Source: [Actinomadura] parvosata subsp. kistnae (GTDB taxonomy: Bacteria > Actinomycetota > Actinomycetes > Streptosporangiales > Streptosporangiaceae). Taken from it: a stretch of 64,000 bases of DNA. Both the position numbers and the translations under genes were made by a program. How positions within the stretch are numbered: position 1 is the stretch's first letter; every line of letters starts with the position of its first letter. The stretch is from the NCBI RefSeq assembly GCF_900323885.1, contig NZ_OOHJ01000005.1:372001-436000 (forward strand), read 5' to 3'. Shown one piece after another: positions 46,709 to 55,263 of the stretch. The notes below the pieces were generated by a model. That model saw only the letters and a program-made list of their open reading frames with translations. It did not search any database and was not told the origin of the DNA.

Positions 46709-47784
46709 ACGAAGAGCCGAACGCGGAGCGGGCCGGCGCCGAAGCGCCGGTCACGGGACGCGCTGGTGCCGGAGCGCCGATCACGCGGCCGGCCGGCGCC
46801 GACGCGCCGACCACGGGGCGGGCCGGTGCCGAAGTGCTGACCATGGGGCGGGCCGGGGTCGACCTCTACCCCCTCCAGACCGGGGTCCCGCTCGACGAGG
46901 TGGAGACGTTCGGCCGGTATCTGGGCGGCAGCCCCACCAACGTGGCCGTCGCCGCCGCCCGGCTGGGCCGCACCGCCGCCGTGATCACCAGGACGGGGAA
47001 GGACCCGTTCGGCGCGTTCGTCCGGCGGGCGCTGCGCGGCTACGGCGTGGACGACCGGCACGTGACCGCCGTCCCCGGGCTGCCGACCCCGCTGACGTTC
47101 TGCGAGATCCGGCCGCCGGAGGACTTCCCGCTGTTCTTCTACCGCCTGCCGAAGGCCCCCGACCTGGAGATCCGCCCGGACGAGCTCGACCTGGACGCCA
47201 TCGCCCGCGCCCCGCTGTTCTGGGCGACGCTGACCGGGCTGTCGCAGGAGCCCTCCCGGCAGGCGCACTTCGCCGCGTGGCGGGCGCGGGGCCGCAGGCC
47301 GTACACGGTGCTGGACCTGGACTACCGGCCGATGTTCTGGACGGACCCGCGGCAGGCGGCCGAGCAGGCCAGGCGGGCGGTCGGGCACGCCACCGTCGTG
47401 GTGGGCAACGTGGACGAGGCCGAGGTGGCCACCGGCGTCCGCGAGCCGCGCCGCGCCGGTGAGGCGCTGCTGGCGGCCGGGGTGGAGCTGGCGATCGTCA
47501 AGCGCGGCTCCGCCGGGGTGCTGGCGATGACCGCGCGGGAGTGCGTCGAGGTGCCCGCCGTGCCGGTCGAGGTCGTCAACGGCCTCGGCGCCGGTGACGC
47601 CTTCGGCGGTGCTCTGTGCCACGGCCTGCTGTCGGGCTGGCCGCTCGAACGTACGGTGCGCTTCGCCAACGCGGCGGGCGCCATCGTCGCCGGCCGCCTG
47701 GCCTGCGCGCCCGCGATGCCCACGGCCGGCGAGATCGACGCCCTGCTGACCAGCCGCGACGCCGAGGAGGCCGCGCATGCTTGA
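46705..47784 (+). CDS. iolC: IolC-like PfkB family kinase (5-dehydro-2-deoxygluconokinase)
   Basis: 359 residues from GTG 46705 (GTGA overlap with IolE; GGAG 7 bases upstream). Residues 1-46 are an extension made of four decapeptide repeats of the RAGAxAPxTG kind; homologues begin at MGRAGVDLYPLQ (ATG 46843, no ribosome site). PfkB fold with GGSPTNVAVAAARLG (substrate lid region) and NGLGAGDAFGGALCHGLL (catalytic Asp and anion hole). Phosphorylates 2-deoxy-5-keto-D-gluconate in inositol breakdown. Overlaps the next gene by 8 bases. Confidence 0.88.
   Translation: MNEEPNAERAGAEAPVTGRAGAGAPITRPAGADAPTTGRAGAEVLTMGRAGVDLYPLQTGVPLDEVETFGRYLGGSPTNVAVAAARLGRTAAVITRTGKDPFGAFVRRALRGYGVDDRHVTAVPGLPTPLTFCEIRPPEDFPLFFYRLPKAPDLEIRPDELDLDAIARAPLFWATLTGLSQEPSRQAHFAAWRARGRRPYTVLDLDYRPMFWTDPRQAAEQARRAVGHATVVVGNVDEAEVATGVREPRRAGEALLAAGVELAIVKRGSAGVLAMTARECVEVPAVPVEVVNGLGAGDAFGGALCHGLLSGWPLERTVRFANAAGAIVAGRLACAPAMPTAGEIDALLTSRDAEEAAHA
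46729..46848 (+). repeat. Four 30-bp coding repeats at the kinase N-terminus
   Basis: Units at 46729, 46759, 46789 and 46819, consensus CGGGCCGGTGCCGAAGCGCC followed by GACCACGGGG. The fourth unit holds the ATG (46843) that matches the start of homologous kinases; in the other three that codon is ACG. The array looks like duplication of the start region. Confidence 0.85.
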
Positions 47785-48751
47785 CGACTCCCCCAAGTGC
47801 ACGCTCACCAGGCGCCTGCCCGAGGACGCCTTCCACCGGCTGCGCGAGGATCGTGCCCGCTTCCCGGAGCGCGTGGTCCAGATGGCCGCCGGGCGGCGGC
47901 GCCGGCCCGTGCTGGCCGGACGCGACCAGCTGCTGATCATCGCCGCCGACCATCCGGCCCGCGGCGCGCTCGGCGCCGGTGACCGGCCGGCGGCGATGGA
48001 GAGCCGGCTCGACCTGCTCGACCGCCTGATGACCGCGCTGGCCAGGCCCGGCGTGGACGGGCTGCTGGCCACTCCGGACATCGTCGAGGATCTGCTGCTC
48101 CTCGGAGCCCTCGACGACAAGCTCGTCATCGGCTCGATGAACCGGGGCGGCGTGCAGGGCTCGGTCTTCGAGTTCGACGACCGGTTCACCGCCTACACCG
48201 CCGACTCGATCGCCGGGATGGGGCTGGACGGCGGCAAGATGTTGTGCAGGATCGCGCCGGAGGACTCCGCGACCGTGGCCACGCTGGAGCGGTGCGGGCA
48301 GGCCGTGTCGAGCCTGGCGGGGCACAGCCTCATGGCGATGATCGAGCCCTTCTGGTCCCGGCACGTGGGCGGCTCGGTCAAGCATGATCTGTCGGCGGCG
48401 GCGATGGTGCGGGCGATCAGCGTGGTGCAGGCGCTTGGCACGACCTCCGCCCGTACGTGGCTGAAGATCCCCGTGGTGGCGGACATGGAGCGGGTGATGG
48501 CGGCCACCACGCTGCCGACCCTGCTGCTCGGCGGCGACCCCGGGCAGGCGGCGGACGAGGCGTTCGCCGCGTGGGGGAAGGCGCTGCGGCTGCCGGGCGT
48601 GCGCGGCCTGGTGGTCGGCCGGGCCCTGCTGTACCCGCCGGGCGACGACGTGGCGGCGGCGGTGGACGCGGCGGCGAGCCTGCTGCACCAGGCGCCCCTC
48701 TCGAACGCGGCGGTCCTGGACCAGGCACCGGACGCGGGGGAGCGCCGATGA
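47777..48751 (+). CDS. Cgl0159-family (beta/alpha)8 protein, probable inositol-pathway aldolase
   Basis: 324 residues, ATG overlapping the kinase end by 8 bases. It belongs to the Cgl0159 family named from the Corynebacterium inositol locus (from memory), distant relatives of class I aldolases: LLIIAADHPARGALG, DGLLATPDIVEDLLLLGALDDKLVIGSMNRGG, WLKIPVVADMERVMAATTLPTLLLGGDPG. It occupies the place where the IolJ aldolase would be, which splits 2-deoxy-5-keto-gluconate 6-phosphate into DHAP and malonate semialdehyde; that role is inferred. Overlaps IolD by 4 bases (ATGA). Confidence 0.82.
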   Translation: MLDDSPKCTLTRRLPEDAFHRLREDRARFPERVVQMAAGRRRRPVLAGRDQLLIIAADHPARGALGAGDRPAAMESRLDLLDRLMTALARPGVDGLLATPDIVEDLLLLGALDDKLVIGSMNRGGVQGSVFEFDDRFTAYTADSIAGMGLDGGKMLCRIAPEDSATVATLERCGQAVSSLAGHSLMAMIEPFWSRHVGGSVKHDLSAAAMVRAISVVQALGTTSARTWLKIPVVADMERVMAATTLPTLLLGGDPGQAADEAFAAWGKALRLPGVRGLVVGRALLYPPGDDVAAAVDAAASLLHQAPLSNAAVLDQAPDAGERR

Positions 48752-50586
48752 GGCTCACCACGGCTCAGGCGCTCGTCCGCTTCCTCGCCGCCCAGTGGAC
48801 CGAGCGCGACGGCACCGAGCAGCGCCTGATCGAGGGCTGCTTCGGCATCTTCGGCCACGGCAACGTGGCCGGGATCGGGCAGGCGCTGGCCGAGCAGGGC
48901 GCCGGGCTGCACGACCCGCTGCCCTACTACCTGGCCCGCAACGAGCAGGCGATGGTGCACACGGCGGTCGCCTACGCCCGCACCCGCGACCGCCTCTCGG
49001 CCTTCGCCTGCACCACGTCGATCGGCCCCGGCGCCACGAACCTGGTCACCGGCGCGGCCCTGGCGACGATCAACCGGCTGCCGGTGCTGCTCCTGCCGGG
49101 GGACGTCTTCGCCACCCGCGCCGCCGGCACCGTCCTGCAGGAGCTGGAGGACCCGCGCTCCCACGACGTCACCGTGAACGACTGCCTGCGCCCGGTCTCC
49201 CGCTTCTTCGACCGGATCGACCGCCCCGAGCAGCTGCCCGCCGCGCTGATGGCGGCGATGCGGGTGCTGAGCGACCCGGCGGAGACGGGCGCGGTCACGC
49301 TGGCGCTGCCGCAGGACGTGCAGGCCGAGGCGGCCGACTGGCCGGAGGAGCTGTTCGCGCGGCGGGTCTGGCACGTGGCCAGGCCGGTGCCGGAGCCGGC
49401 CGCGCTGGAGCGGGCGAACGCGCTGCTGCGCGGCTCGCGCCGGCCGCTGATCGTCGCCGGTGGCGGGGTGAAGTACAGCGGCGCCTGCGCCGACCTGCCG
49501 GCCTTCGCCGAACGGCACGGCATCCCGGTGGCGGAGACGCAGGCGGGCAAGGGCGCCATGCCGTACGACCACCCGTGCGCCGTGGGCGCGATCGGGCACA
49601 CGGGGACGGCCGCCGCCGTCGCGCTGGCCCGCGAAGCGGACCTGGTCATCGGCGTCGGCACCCGGTACACGGACTTCACCACGGCCTCGCGCACGCTGTT
49701 CGGCCGCGCGCGCTTCCTCAACGTCAACGTGGCCGCCTTCGACGCGGCCAAGCACGCGGGCGAGATGCTGGTCGCCGACGCCCGGCAGGCGCTGCGGGCG
49801 CTCGGCCCGGACGGCTGGCGCGCCGATCCGGAGTGGAGCGGGCGGGCCGCGAGCCTGTCCCGGAGCTGGCAGGAGGTCGCCGCCCGCGCCTACGCGGGGG
49901 AGGAGCTGACCCAGCCGGTGCTGCTCGGCCTGGTCAACGAGGCGGCGCGCGGCGGCGTCGTGGTCAACGCGGCCGGCTCGATGCCGGGCGACCTGCACCG
50001 CCTCTGGCGGGCCGATCACCCGGCGCAGTACCACGTCGAGTACGGCTACTCCTGCATGGGCTACGAGATCGCCGGCGGGCTCGGGGTGAAGCTGGCGGTG
50101 CCGGAGCGCGAGGTGTTCGTGCTGGTCGGCGACGGCTCGTACCTGATGATGGCGCAGGAGCTGGCGACGGCGGTGCAGGAGGGCGTCAAGCTCGTCGTGG
50201 TCCTGGTCGACAACGGCGGGTTCGCCTCGATCGGCGCGCTGTCGGAGGCGGTCGGCGCGGCCCGGCTGGGCACCGCCTACCGGGCGCGCGGCGGCTCCGG
50301 GCACCTCGACGGGGACCCGCTGCCGACCGACCTGGCGCTGAACGCGGCCAGCCTCGGCGCCGACGTGCTGACGGCCGGCGACCCGGACGCGTTCAGGCAG
50401 GCGCTGGAGAAGGCGGTGGCCGCCACCAGGACCACCGTGATCCACGCCAGGACCGTCCCCGGCGGCGGCCCCGAGGCGCAGGCGTGGTGGGACGTGCCGG
50501 TCGCCGAGGTGTCGGGGCGGGCCGAGGTCAGGCAGGCCAGGGCGCGGTACGAGGCGGCCAGGCGCGACCAGCGGCCGTACCTGTGA
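48748..50586 (+). CDS. iolD: 3D-(3,5/4)-trihydroxycyclohexane-1,2-dione hydrolase (IolD)
   Basis: 612 residues, ATGA overlap with the gene upstream. ThDP-dependent enzyme: N-terminal pyrimidine domain (FGIFGHGNVAGIGQAL, catalytic Glu in YLARNEQAMVH), middle domain, and C-terminal pyrophosphate domain with VLVGDGSYLMMAQELATAVQEGVKLVVVLVDNGG (GDG-N motif). HVEYGYSCMGYEIAGGLGVKLA is typical of IolD. It opens the six-membered ring of the dione to 5-deoxy-glucuronate, the committed ring-opening step. The next step, IolB, is not encoded in this window. Confidence 0.95.
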   Translation: MRLTTAQALVRFLAAQWTERDGTEQRLIEGCFGIFGHGNVAGIGQALAEQGAGLHDPLPYYLARNEQAMVHTAVAYARTRDRLSAFACTTSIGPGATNLVTGAALATINRLPVLLLPGDVFATRAAGTVLQELEDPRSHDVTVNDCLRPVSRFFDRIDRPEQLPAALMAAMRVLSDPAETGAVTLALPQDVQAEAADWPEELFARRVWHVARPVPEPAALERANALLRGSRRPLIVAGGGVKYSGACADLPAFAERHGIPVAETQAGKGAMPYDHPCAVGAIGHTGTAAAVALAREADLVIGVGTRYTDFTTASRTLFGRARFLNVNVAAFDAAKHAGEMLVADARQALRALGPDGWRADPEWSGRAASLSRSWQEVAARAYAGEELTQPVLLGLVNEAARGGVVVNAAGSMPGDLHRLWRADHPAQYHVEYGYSCMGYEIAGGLGVKLAVPEREVFVLVGDGSYLMMAQELATAVQEGVKLVVVLVDNGGFASIGALSEAVGAARLGTAYRARGGSGHLDGDPLPTDLALNAASLGADVLTAGDPDAFRQALEKAVAATRTTVIHARTVPGGGPEAQAWWDVPVAEVSGRAEVRQARARYEAARRDQRPYL

Positions 50587-51565
50587 TGGGGTGGACCCTC
50601 GCCTTCGCCGGCACCGCCGTGCTGTTCGTGCTGGTCACCGGGGCGAATGACGGGGCGGCGCTGATCGGGCTCGGCCTGCGCTTCCCGAAGGCGCCCGGGT
50701 GGCTGGCCGTCGCGCTGCCCGCCGCGGCGCTGATCGGCGTGCCGTACGTGCTGGGCGTCGCGGTGGCGGCCACGTTCACCGAGCGGCTGGCGGGGCTCGG
50801 CAGCGAAGGGGGCGCGGCGGCGTTCCTGGCGGGCGTGGTGATCGCGGTCGGCGTGGTCGCGGTGCTGGCCGGGCGCGGGCTGCCGACGAGCCTGACGCTG
50901 GCGGTCGTCGGCGGCATCACCGGCGCCGGGTTCGGGGCCGGGCTGCCCGTGTCGGCGGCCGGGCTCGGCACGGTGCTGGCGGTCGGCGCGCTGGCCCCGC
51001 TCGCCGGCGTCCTGCTCGGCTACCTGCTCGCCGCGTGCTCCCGCCGGGTGCCCAGCCACGGCCGCATGCCGCGGCTCGTGCTCGCCGCCCACCTGCTCGC
51101 CTACACCGCGCAGTGCGTCGCCTACGCCGTCAACGACGGGCAGAAGATGGTCGCCGTCGTCAGCGTGGCGCTGGAGGTGGGGCGGCACGGGGTCGGCGGC
51201 ATCGGGCCGTCAGCGTCGGCCCGGCCTGGATGGCGCTGCTCGTCCTGGTGTTCCTGACCGGCGCGCTGACCAGCCTGCCCACGGTGGGCGCCCGGCTCGG
51301 CCGCGGCCTCGTCCTGGCCAGACCGCTGTACGTGGTGTCGGCCGAGACCGCCGCCGCCGGGGCCGTCCTCGGCAGCTCCGTCCTCGGCGCGCCGGTGAGC
51401 ATGACCCAGTCCGTCACGGCGGGCGTCGTCGGCGCCGCCGCCAGCGAGGGAAGCAGGAGGGTGCGATGGCAGGGCGTGGCGAACATGGGGACGGCCTGGC
51501 TGGTCACGCTGCCGTCGTCGATGGCCCTGGGCTGCCTGGCCGGCCTCGCGGTGAGATGGCTGTGA
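50586..51565 (+). pseudogene. Pit-family inorganic phosphate transporter with a single-base frameshift
   Basis: Starts with a TGATG overlap after IolD. Frame 1 encodes GANDGAALIGLGLRFP and CVAYAVNDGQKM, the paired G/N-A-N-D-G motifs of PiT transporters, with several membrane helices. Near 51204-51206 the homology moves to another frame and continues as AVSVGPAWMALLVLVFLTGALTSLP to the end. Adding one G to the GGG run would restore a protein of about 326 residues. So it is either a sequencing error, a recent mutation, or programmed slippage. If repaired it would move phosphate, either taking up or exporting what phytate breakdown releases. Confidence 0.85.
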
Positions 51566-52218
51566 ACCGGCCAGGACGGCGGCGGCGCGGGCTCGCGCGG
51601 GCGTGGGACGACCTGCGCGGCAGATCGTCCCGGCGCGTCGTCGGCCTGGTCAGGGCGCAGATCGCGGTCGCCAGAGCGGGCGCCGAGCTGGCGGGCCAGA
51701 TGGCCGGCGGGCACGACCGCTCGCTGGCCCGCGCCCGCATGGCCGAGATCGAGCACCAGGGCGACGCGGCGCGCGCCGAGCTGGTGACGCTGCTGCGGCG
51801 GGTCCTGGTGACGCCCATCGACCGGGAGGACCTGTTCCGCCTGTCCCGCTCCATCGACGACGTGCTCGACCAGCTGCGCGACTACGTCCGCGAGGCCGAC
51901 CTCTTCGGCCCCGGCGACCTCGGCTTCGCCACCGAGCTGCTCCAGGCGCTCACCAAGGGCCTGGACGAGCTCGAACGCGCCGTGCAGCACATGATCGACG
52001 AGCCCGGCTCCGTCACCGAGGCGGTGCTGGCCACCCGCAAGGCCAGGACCCGCATGCGGCAGCTGCGCCAGAGCCGGCTCGGCGAGCTGTTCACCGGCAC
52101 GCTGGACATGGACACGCTGCGCCGCCGCGAGCTGCTCTCCCGCCTCGACGCCGTCGGCCAGCGCCTCGGCGAGGCCGCCGACGCGCTGGCCGACGCGATG
52201 CTCAAACGAAGCCACTAG
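51556..52218 (+). CDS. PhoU-like DUF47 family protein, partner of the Pit transporter
   Basis: 220 residues from ATG 51556, overlapping the Pit end by 10 bases (GTG 51562 is an alternative). All-helical with a repeated heptad-like pattern; RARMAEIEHQGDAARAELVTLLRRVLVTPIDREDLFRLSRSIDDVLDQL is the characteristic DUF47 segment (metal-binding Glu/Asp). Such proteins almost always sit beside Pit transporters and are thought to tune them. Its last codons and TAG stop form the first unit of a 30-bp tandem repeat (52206-52308). Confidence 0.9.
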   Translation: MAVNRPGRRRRGLARAWDDLRGRSSRRVVGLVRAQIAVARAGAELAGQMAGGHDRSLARARMAEIEHQGDAARAELVTLLRRVLVTPIDREDLFRLSRSIDDVLDQLRDYVREADLFGPGDLGFATELLQALTKGLDELERAVQHMIDEPGSVTEAVLATRKARTRMRQLRQSRLGELFTGTLDMDTLRRRELLSRLDAVGQRLGEAADALADAMLKRSH

Positions 52219-52308
52219 AGCCGGCCGCGGCTCGGACGAAGCCACTAGAGCCGGCCGCGGCTCGAACGAAGCCACTAGAGCCGGCCGCGGCTCGGACGAA
52301 GCCACTGA
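52206..52308 (+). repeat. 30-bp tandem repeat covering the DUF47 stop codon
   Basis: Three full units (52206, 52236, 52266) and a partial fourth (52296) of a 30-bp sequence that begins ACGAAGCCACTAGAGCCGGC. Units differ at only one base. Unit 1 includes the last residues (RSH) and the TAG stop; the rest fills most of the gap before the ABC permease. Each unit holds the palindrome AGCCGGCCGCGGCT-like stem sequence, so the RNA could form a row of small hairpins. Confidence 0.9.
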
Positions 52309-52342
52309 AGCTCCCATGAGACCCCCCGAAGGAAACGCATCC

Positions 52343-54172
52343 ATGGCTGTTCGCACCAAGGCGGCGCCACCGCCCCCACCGCCGCTGAGACGCCGCAGGC
52401 TGCTCTACCGCCTGCGCGTCCTGCGCCACGACCCGACCGCCGTGCTGGGCCTGATCCTGGTCGGCGTGCTGGCCTACCTGGTCGTCGCCCCGCTCGTCGC
52501 GGTGCTGTCCGACGCCTTCCGCCTGCAGTACGGCGACGAGGTGCACGCCGGGCAGCAGCCGGGTGAGTGGACCGGCTACTACCTGTGGCGGGTGTTCCGC
52601 TCGCAGGTCAGCGGCCTGCTGTTCTACGAGCCGCTGCTCAACACGCTGGTCGTCTCGCTCGGCACGGTGCTGTTCGCGCTGGTCGTGGGCGGCGGCATGG
52701 CGTGGATGGTGACCCGCACCAACGTGCCGGGGCGCAGGTGGCTGGCGGGGGCGCTCGTGGTGCCGTACATGCTGCCCTCGTGGACGTTCTCGCTGGCCTG
52801 GCTGACCCTGTTCAAGAACGACCGGGCCGGCGGGCAGGTCGGCGTGCTCCAGGCGCAGGGCATTCGGACGCCCGACTGGCTGGCGTACGGGCCGCTGCCG
52901 ATCGTCGTGACGCTCGGCCTGCACTACTACCCGTTCGTGTTCCTGCTGGTCGGCAACGCGCTGCGGCGGATCGACGCGCAGCTTGAGGACTCGGCCCGCA
53001 TCCTGGGCGCGCCCCGGCGGGTGGTGGTGCGCAGGATCGTGGCGCCGCTCATGCTGCCGGCGCTGTCGTCGGCGGTGCTGCTGGTCGTGGGCCGGGTGCT
53101 CGGCACGTTCGGCACGCCGTACGTGCTGGGCCTGCCGGCCGACTACCGGGTCCTGTCGACCGGGCTCTACCAGGCGATCCGCGACCGCAGCACGGGCGTG
53201 GCCTCGGTGCTGACCGCCGTCATCGTGATCATCGGCGTGCTGATCGTCTTCTGCGACGCCCGGCTGCTGCGCGAGCACCGCCGCTTCGTCACCGTGGGCG
53301 GCAAGGGCGCCATGGACCGGCTCTCCGACCTGCGCACCTGGCGGTGGCCGGCGTTCGCGCTGGGCGCGGTGATCTTCGTGGTGAGCGTCGTGGTGCCGGT
53401 GCTGACGCTGCTGCTGTCGTCCCTCACCCGCACGCCCATGGACCTGTCGACGCTGACGCTGAGCTACTGGTTCGCCGACAGCCTCCCGGGCGCGGTCGGG
53501 TTCCCGCACGGGATCTTCCGCGGCTCCGAGCTGTGGACCGCGGCCTGGAACTCGCTGCGCATCGTCGGGCTCGCCTCGGTGATCTGCGCGGTCGCCGGCC
53601 TGCTCATCGGGTACGTGGTGGTGCGCGGCTCGGCGCCGAGGATCGCCGCCTTCCTGCGGCAGGTGTCGTTCCTGCCGTACCTCATCCCGGGCATCGCGTT
53701 CGCGGCGGCGTCGCTGTCGCTGTTCGCGGTGGCGCGCGGCCCGGTGCCCGCGCTCTACGGCACCACGTTCCTGCTCATCCTGGTCATGGCCGTGACCCAC
53801 CTGCCCTACAGCTCCCGCTCGGGCATCGCGGCGATGACGCAGCTCGGCCGCGACCCGGAGGAGGCCGCGCAGATCGCCGGCGCTAACTGGTGGCAGCGCA
53901 TGCGGCGGATCGTCTTCCCCATCCAGAAGGGGGCGCTCGTCACCGGGATCGTGCTGCCGTTCATCTCCGGGCTCAAGGAGCTGAGCATCGTGGTCATGCT
54001 GACCACGACCGGCACCGAACTGCTCACCACCCTGTCGATCGGCCTGGTCGACTACGGCTACACCCAGCTCGCCAACGCGGTCGTCCTCGTGATCGCGCTG
54101 GTCTCGTTCACCATGACCTACCTGACGCAGCGGCTCACCAAGAGCAGCCTCGCGTCCGGCCTGGGAGGATAG
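52343..54172 (+). CDS. Fused two-module ABC permease (Fe3+/phosphonate type)
   Basis: 609 residues from ATG 52343 (AAGGA 9 bases upstream; ATG 52316 lacks a site). Two homologous permease halves in one chain, about 12 helices. Each half has an EAA loop: DSARILGAPRRVVVRRIVAPLMLP (about residues 220-243) and EAAQIAGANWWQRMRRIVFPIQKG near residue 520. This fused layout is typical of FbpB/SfuB-like importers for Fe3+, phosphonates or phosphorylated organics. The likely binding protein is the divergent 43321-44496 gene and the ATPase is next, so the importer belongs to the inositol regulon. Confidence 0.9.
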   Translation: MAVRTKAAPPPPPPLRRRRLLYRLRVLRHDPTAVLGLILVGVLAYLVVAPLVAVLSDAFRLQYGDEVHAGQQPGEWTGYYLWRVFRSQVSGLLFYEPLLNTLVVSLGTVLFALVVGGGMAWMVTRTNVPGRRWLAGALVVPYMLPSWTFSLAWLTLFKNDRAGGQVGVLQAQGIRTPDWLAYGPLPIVVTLGLHYYPFVFLLVGNALRRIDAQLEDSARILGAPRRVVVRRIVAPLMLPALSSAVLLVVGRVLGTFGTPYVLGLPADYRVLSTGLYQAIRDRSTGVASVLTAVIVIIGVLIVFCDARLLREHRRFVTVGGKGAMDRLSDLRTWRWPAFALGAVIFVVSVVVPVLTLLLSSLTRTPMDLSTLTLSYWFADSLPGAVGFPHGIFRGSELWTAAWNSLRIVGLASVICAVAGLLIGYVVVRGSAPRIAAFLRQVSFLPYLIPGIAFAAASLSLFAVARGPVPALYGTTFLLILVMAVTHLPYSSRSGIAAMTQLGRDPEEAAQIAGANWWQRMRRIVFPIQKGALVTGIVLPFISGLKELSIVVMLTTTGTELLTTLSIGLVDYGYTQLANAVVLVIALVSFTMTYLTQRLTKSSLASGLGG

Positions 54173-55263
54173 ATGCCTGCGATCGAACTGAGCGGCGTCG
54201 CCAAGAGCTACGGCGGCGGCGACCACGCGGTCAGGAACCTCGACCTCGTCGTCCCGACGGCGCTTTCATGTGCCTGCTCGGCCCCTCCGGGTGCGGCAAG
54301 ACCACCACCCTGCGCATGATCGCCGGGCTGGAGCAGCCGTCGGCCGGCACCATCGCGGTCGGCGGGCGCGTCCTCGACTCCGTGGAGCAGGGCGTGTACG
54401 TCCCGCCGGAGAAACGCGGGATGGGGCTCGTCTTCCAGAGCTACGCGCTGTGGCCGCACCTGTCGGTACGCGAGAACGTCGAGTTCGGGCTGCGCATGCG
54501 CAAGGTGCCGGCGCCCGAGCGGCGCTCCCGCGCGGAGGCGGCGCTGAAGATGGTGCACGTCTTCGACGCCATGGACCGCTACCCGTCCCAGCTGTCGGGC
54601 GGGCAGCAGCAGCGGGTCGCGCTGGCCCGCATGCTCGCCGTCGACCCGGAGGTGCTGCTGCTGGACGAGCCGCTGTCCAACCTGGACGCCCGCCTGCGGC
54701 TGGAGATGCGGGCCGAGCTGAAGCGCATCCACGAGGAGTCGGGCGCCACCATCGTCTTCGTCACCCACGACCAGCTCGAGGCGCTGACCATGGCCACTCA
54801 CGTGGCCGTGATGAACCAGGGCGAGCTGCAGCAGCTCGCCCCGCCCATGGAGATGTACGCCCGCCCGGCCAACCGGTTCGTCGCCGAGTTCGTCGGCAGC
54901 CCCGCGATGGCCATCGTGGATGCCGGCCCGGCACCGGGCGGGCTGGCCGCCTCGCTGCTGGCGCACGTCCAGGGGCACGACCGCCCGGCGGCGTTCGGCA
55001 TCAGGCCGGAGGCGCTGCACCTTGGGACGCCGCCGCCGCCCGGCGCCTGGTCGGGGCCCGCCACGGTCGAGGCCGTGCTGCCGGCCGGCGCGTCGTGGAC
55101 GGTCCGGCTGCGCGTCCTGGACACCGAGCTGTTCGCCGTCACCCACACCCCGGTCGAGGCCGCCCCCGGCGACACTGTGACCTGCTGGACCGACCAGCTC
55201 CACCTGTTCGACGCCGCCGGGCTGCGCCTGCCGGCCCTGGACGATGTGGCAGCTCGCGCATGA
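54173..55263 (+). pseudogene. ABC transporter ATP-binding protein with a single-base frameshift
   Basis: ATG 54173 directly follows the permease stop (TAG-ATG). The first 27 codons read IELSGVAKSYGGGDHAVRNLDLVV, a normal start, then homology changes frame at the CCC run 54253-54255 and continues GAFMCLLGPSGCGKTTTLRM (Walker A). One added C would give the expected LVVPDGAF. The rest is intact: signature LSGGQQQRVALARML, Walker B VLLLDEPLSNLDA, H-loop VFVTHDQ, and a TOBE domain. As written, only a shortened protein from ATG 54268 could be made, without the A-loop strand. Sequencing error or real mutation cannot be separated here. Confidence 0.87.

Noticed and set aside
43321..55263. Reading the split ABC transporter simply as an iron importer
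   Set aside because: The fold class is shared by Fe3+, phosphonate and sugar-phosphate importers; the permease and ATPase sit inside the inositol operon and the SBP shares its operators, so iron is not the best default.
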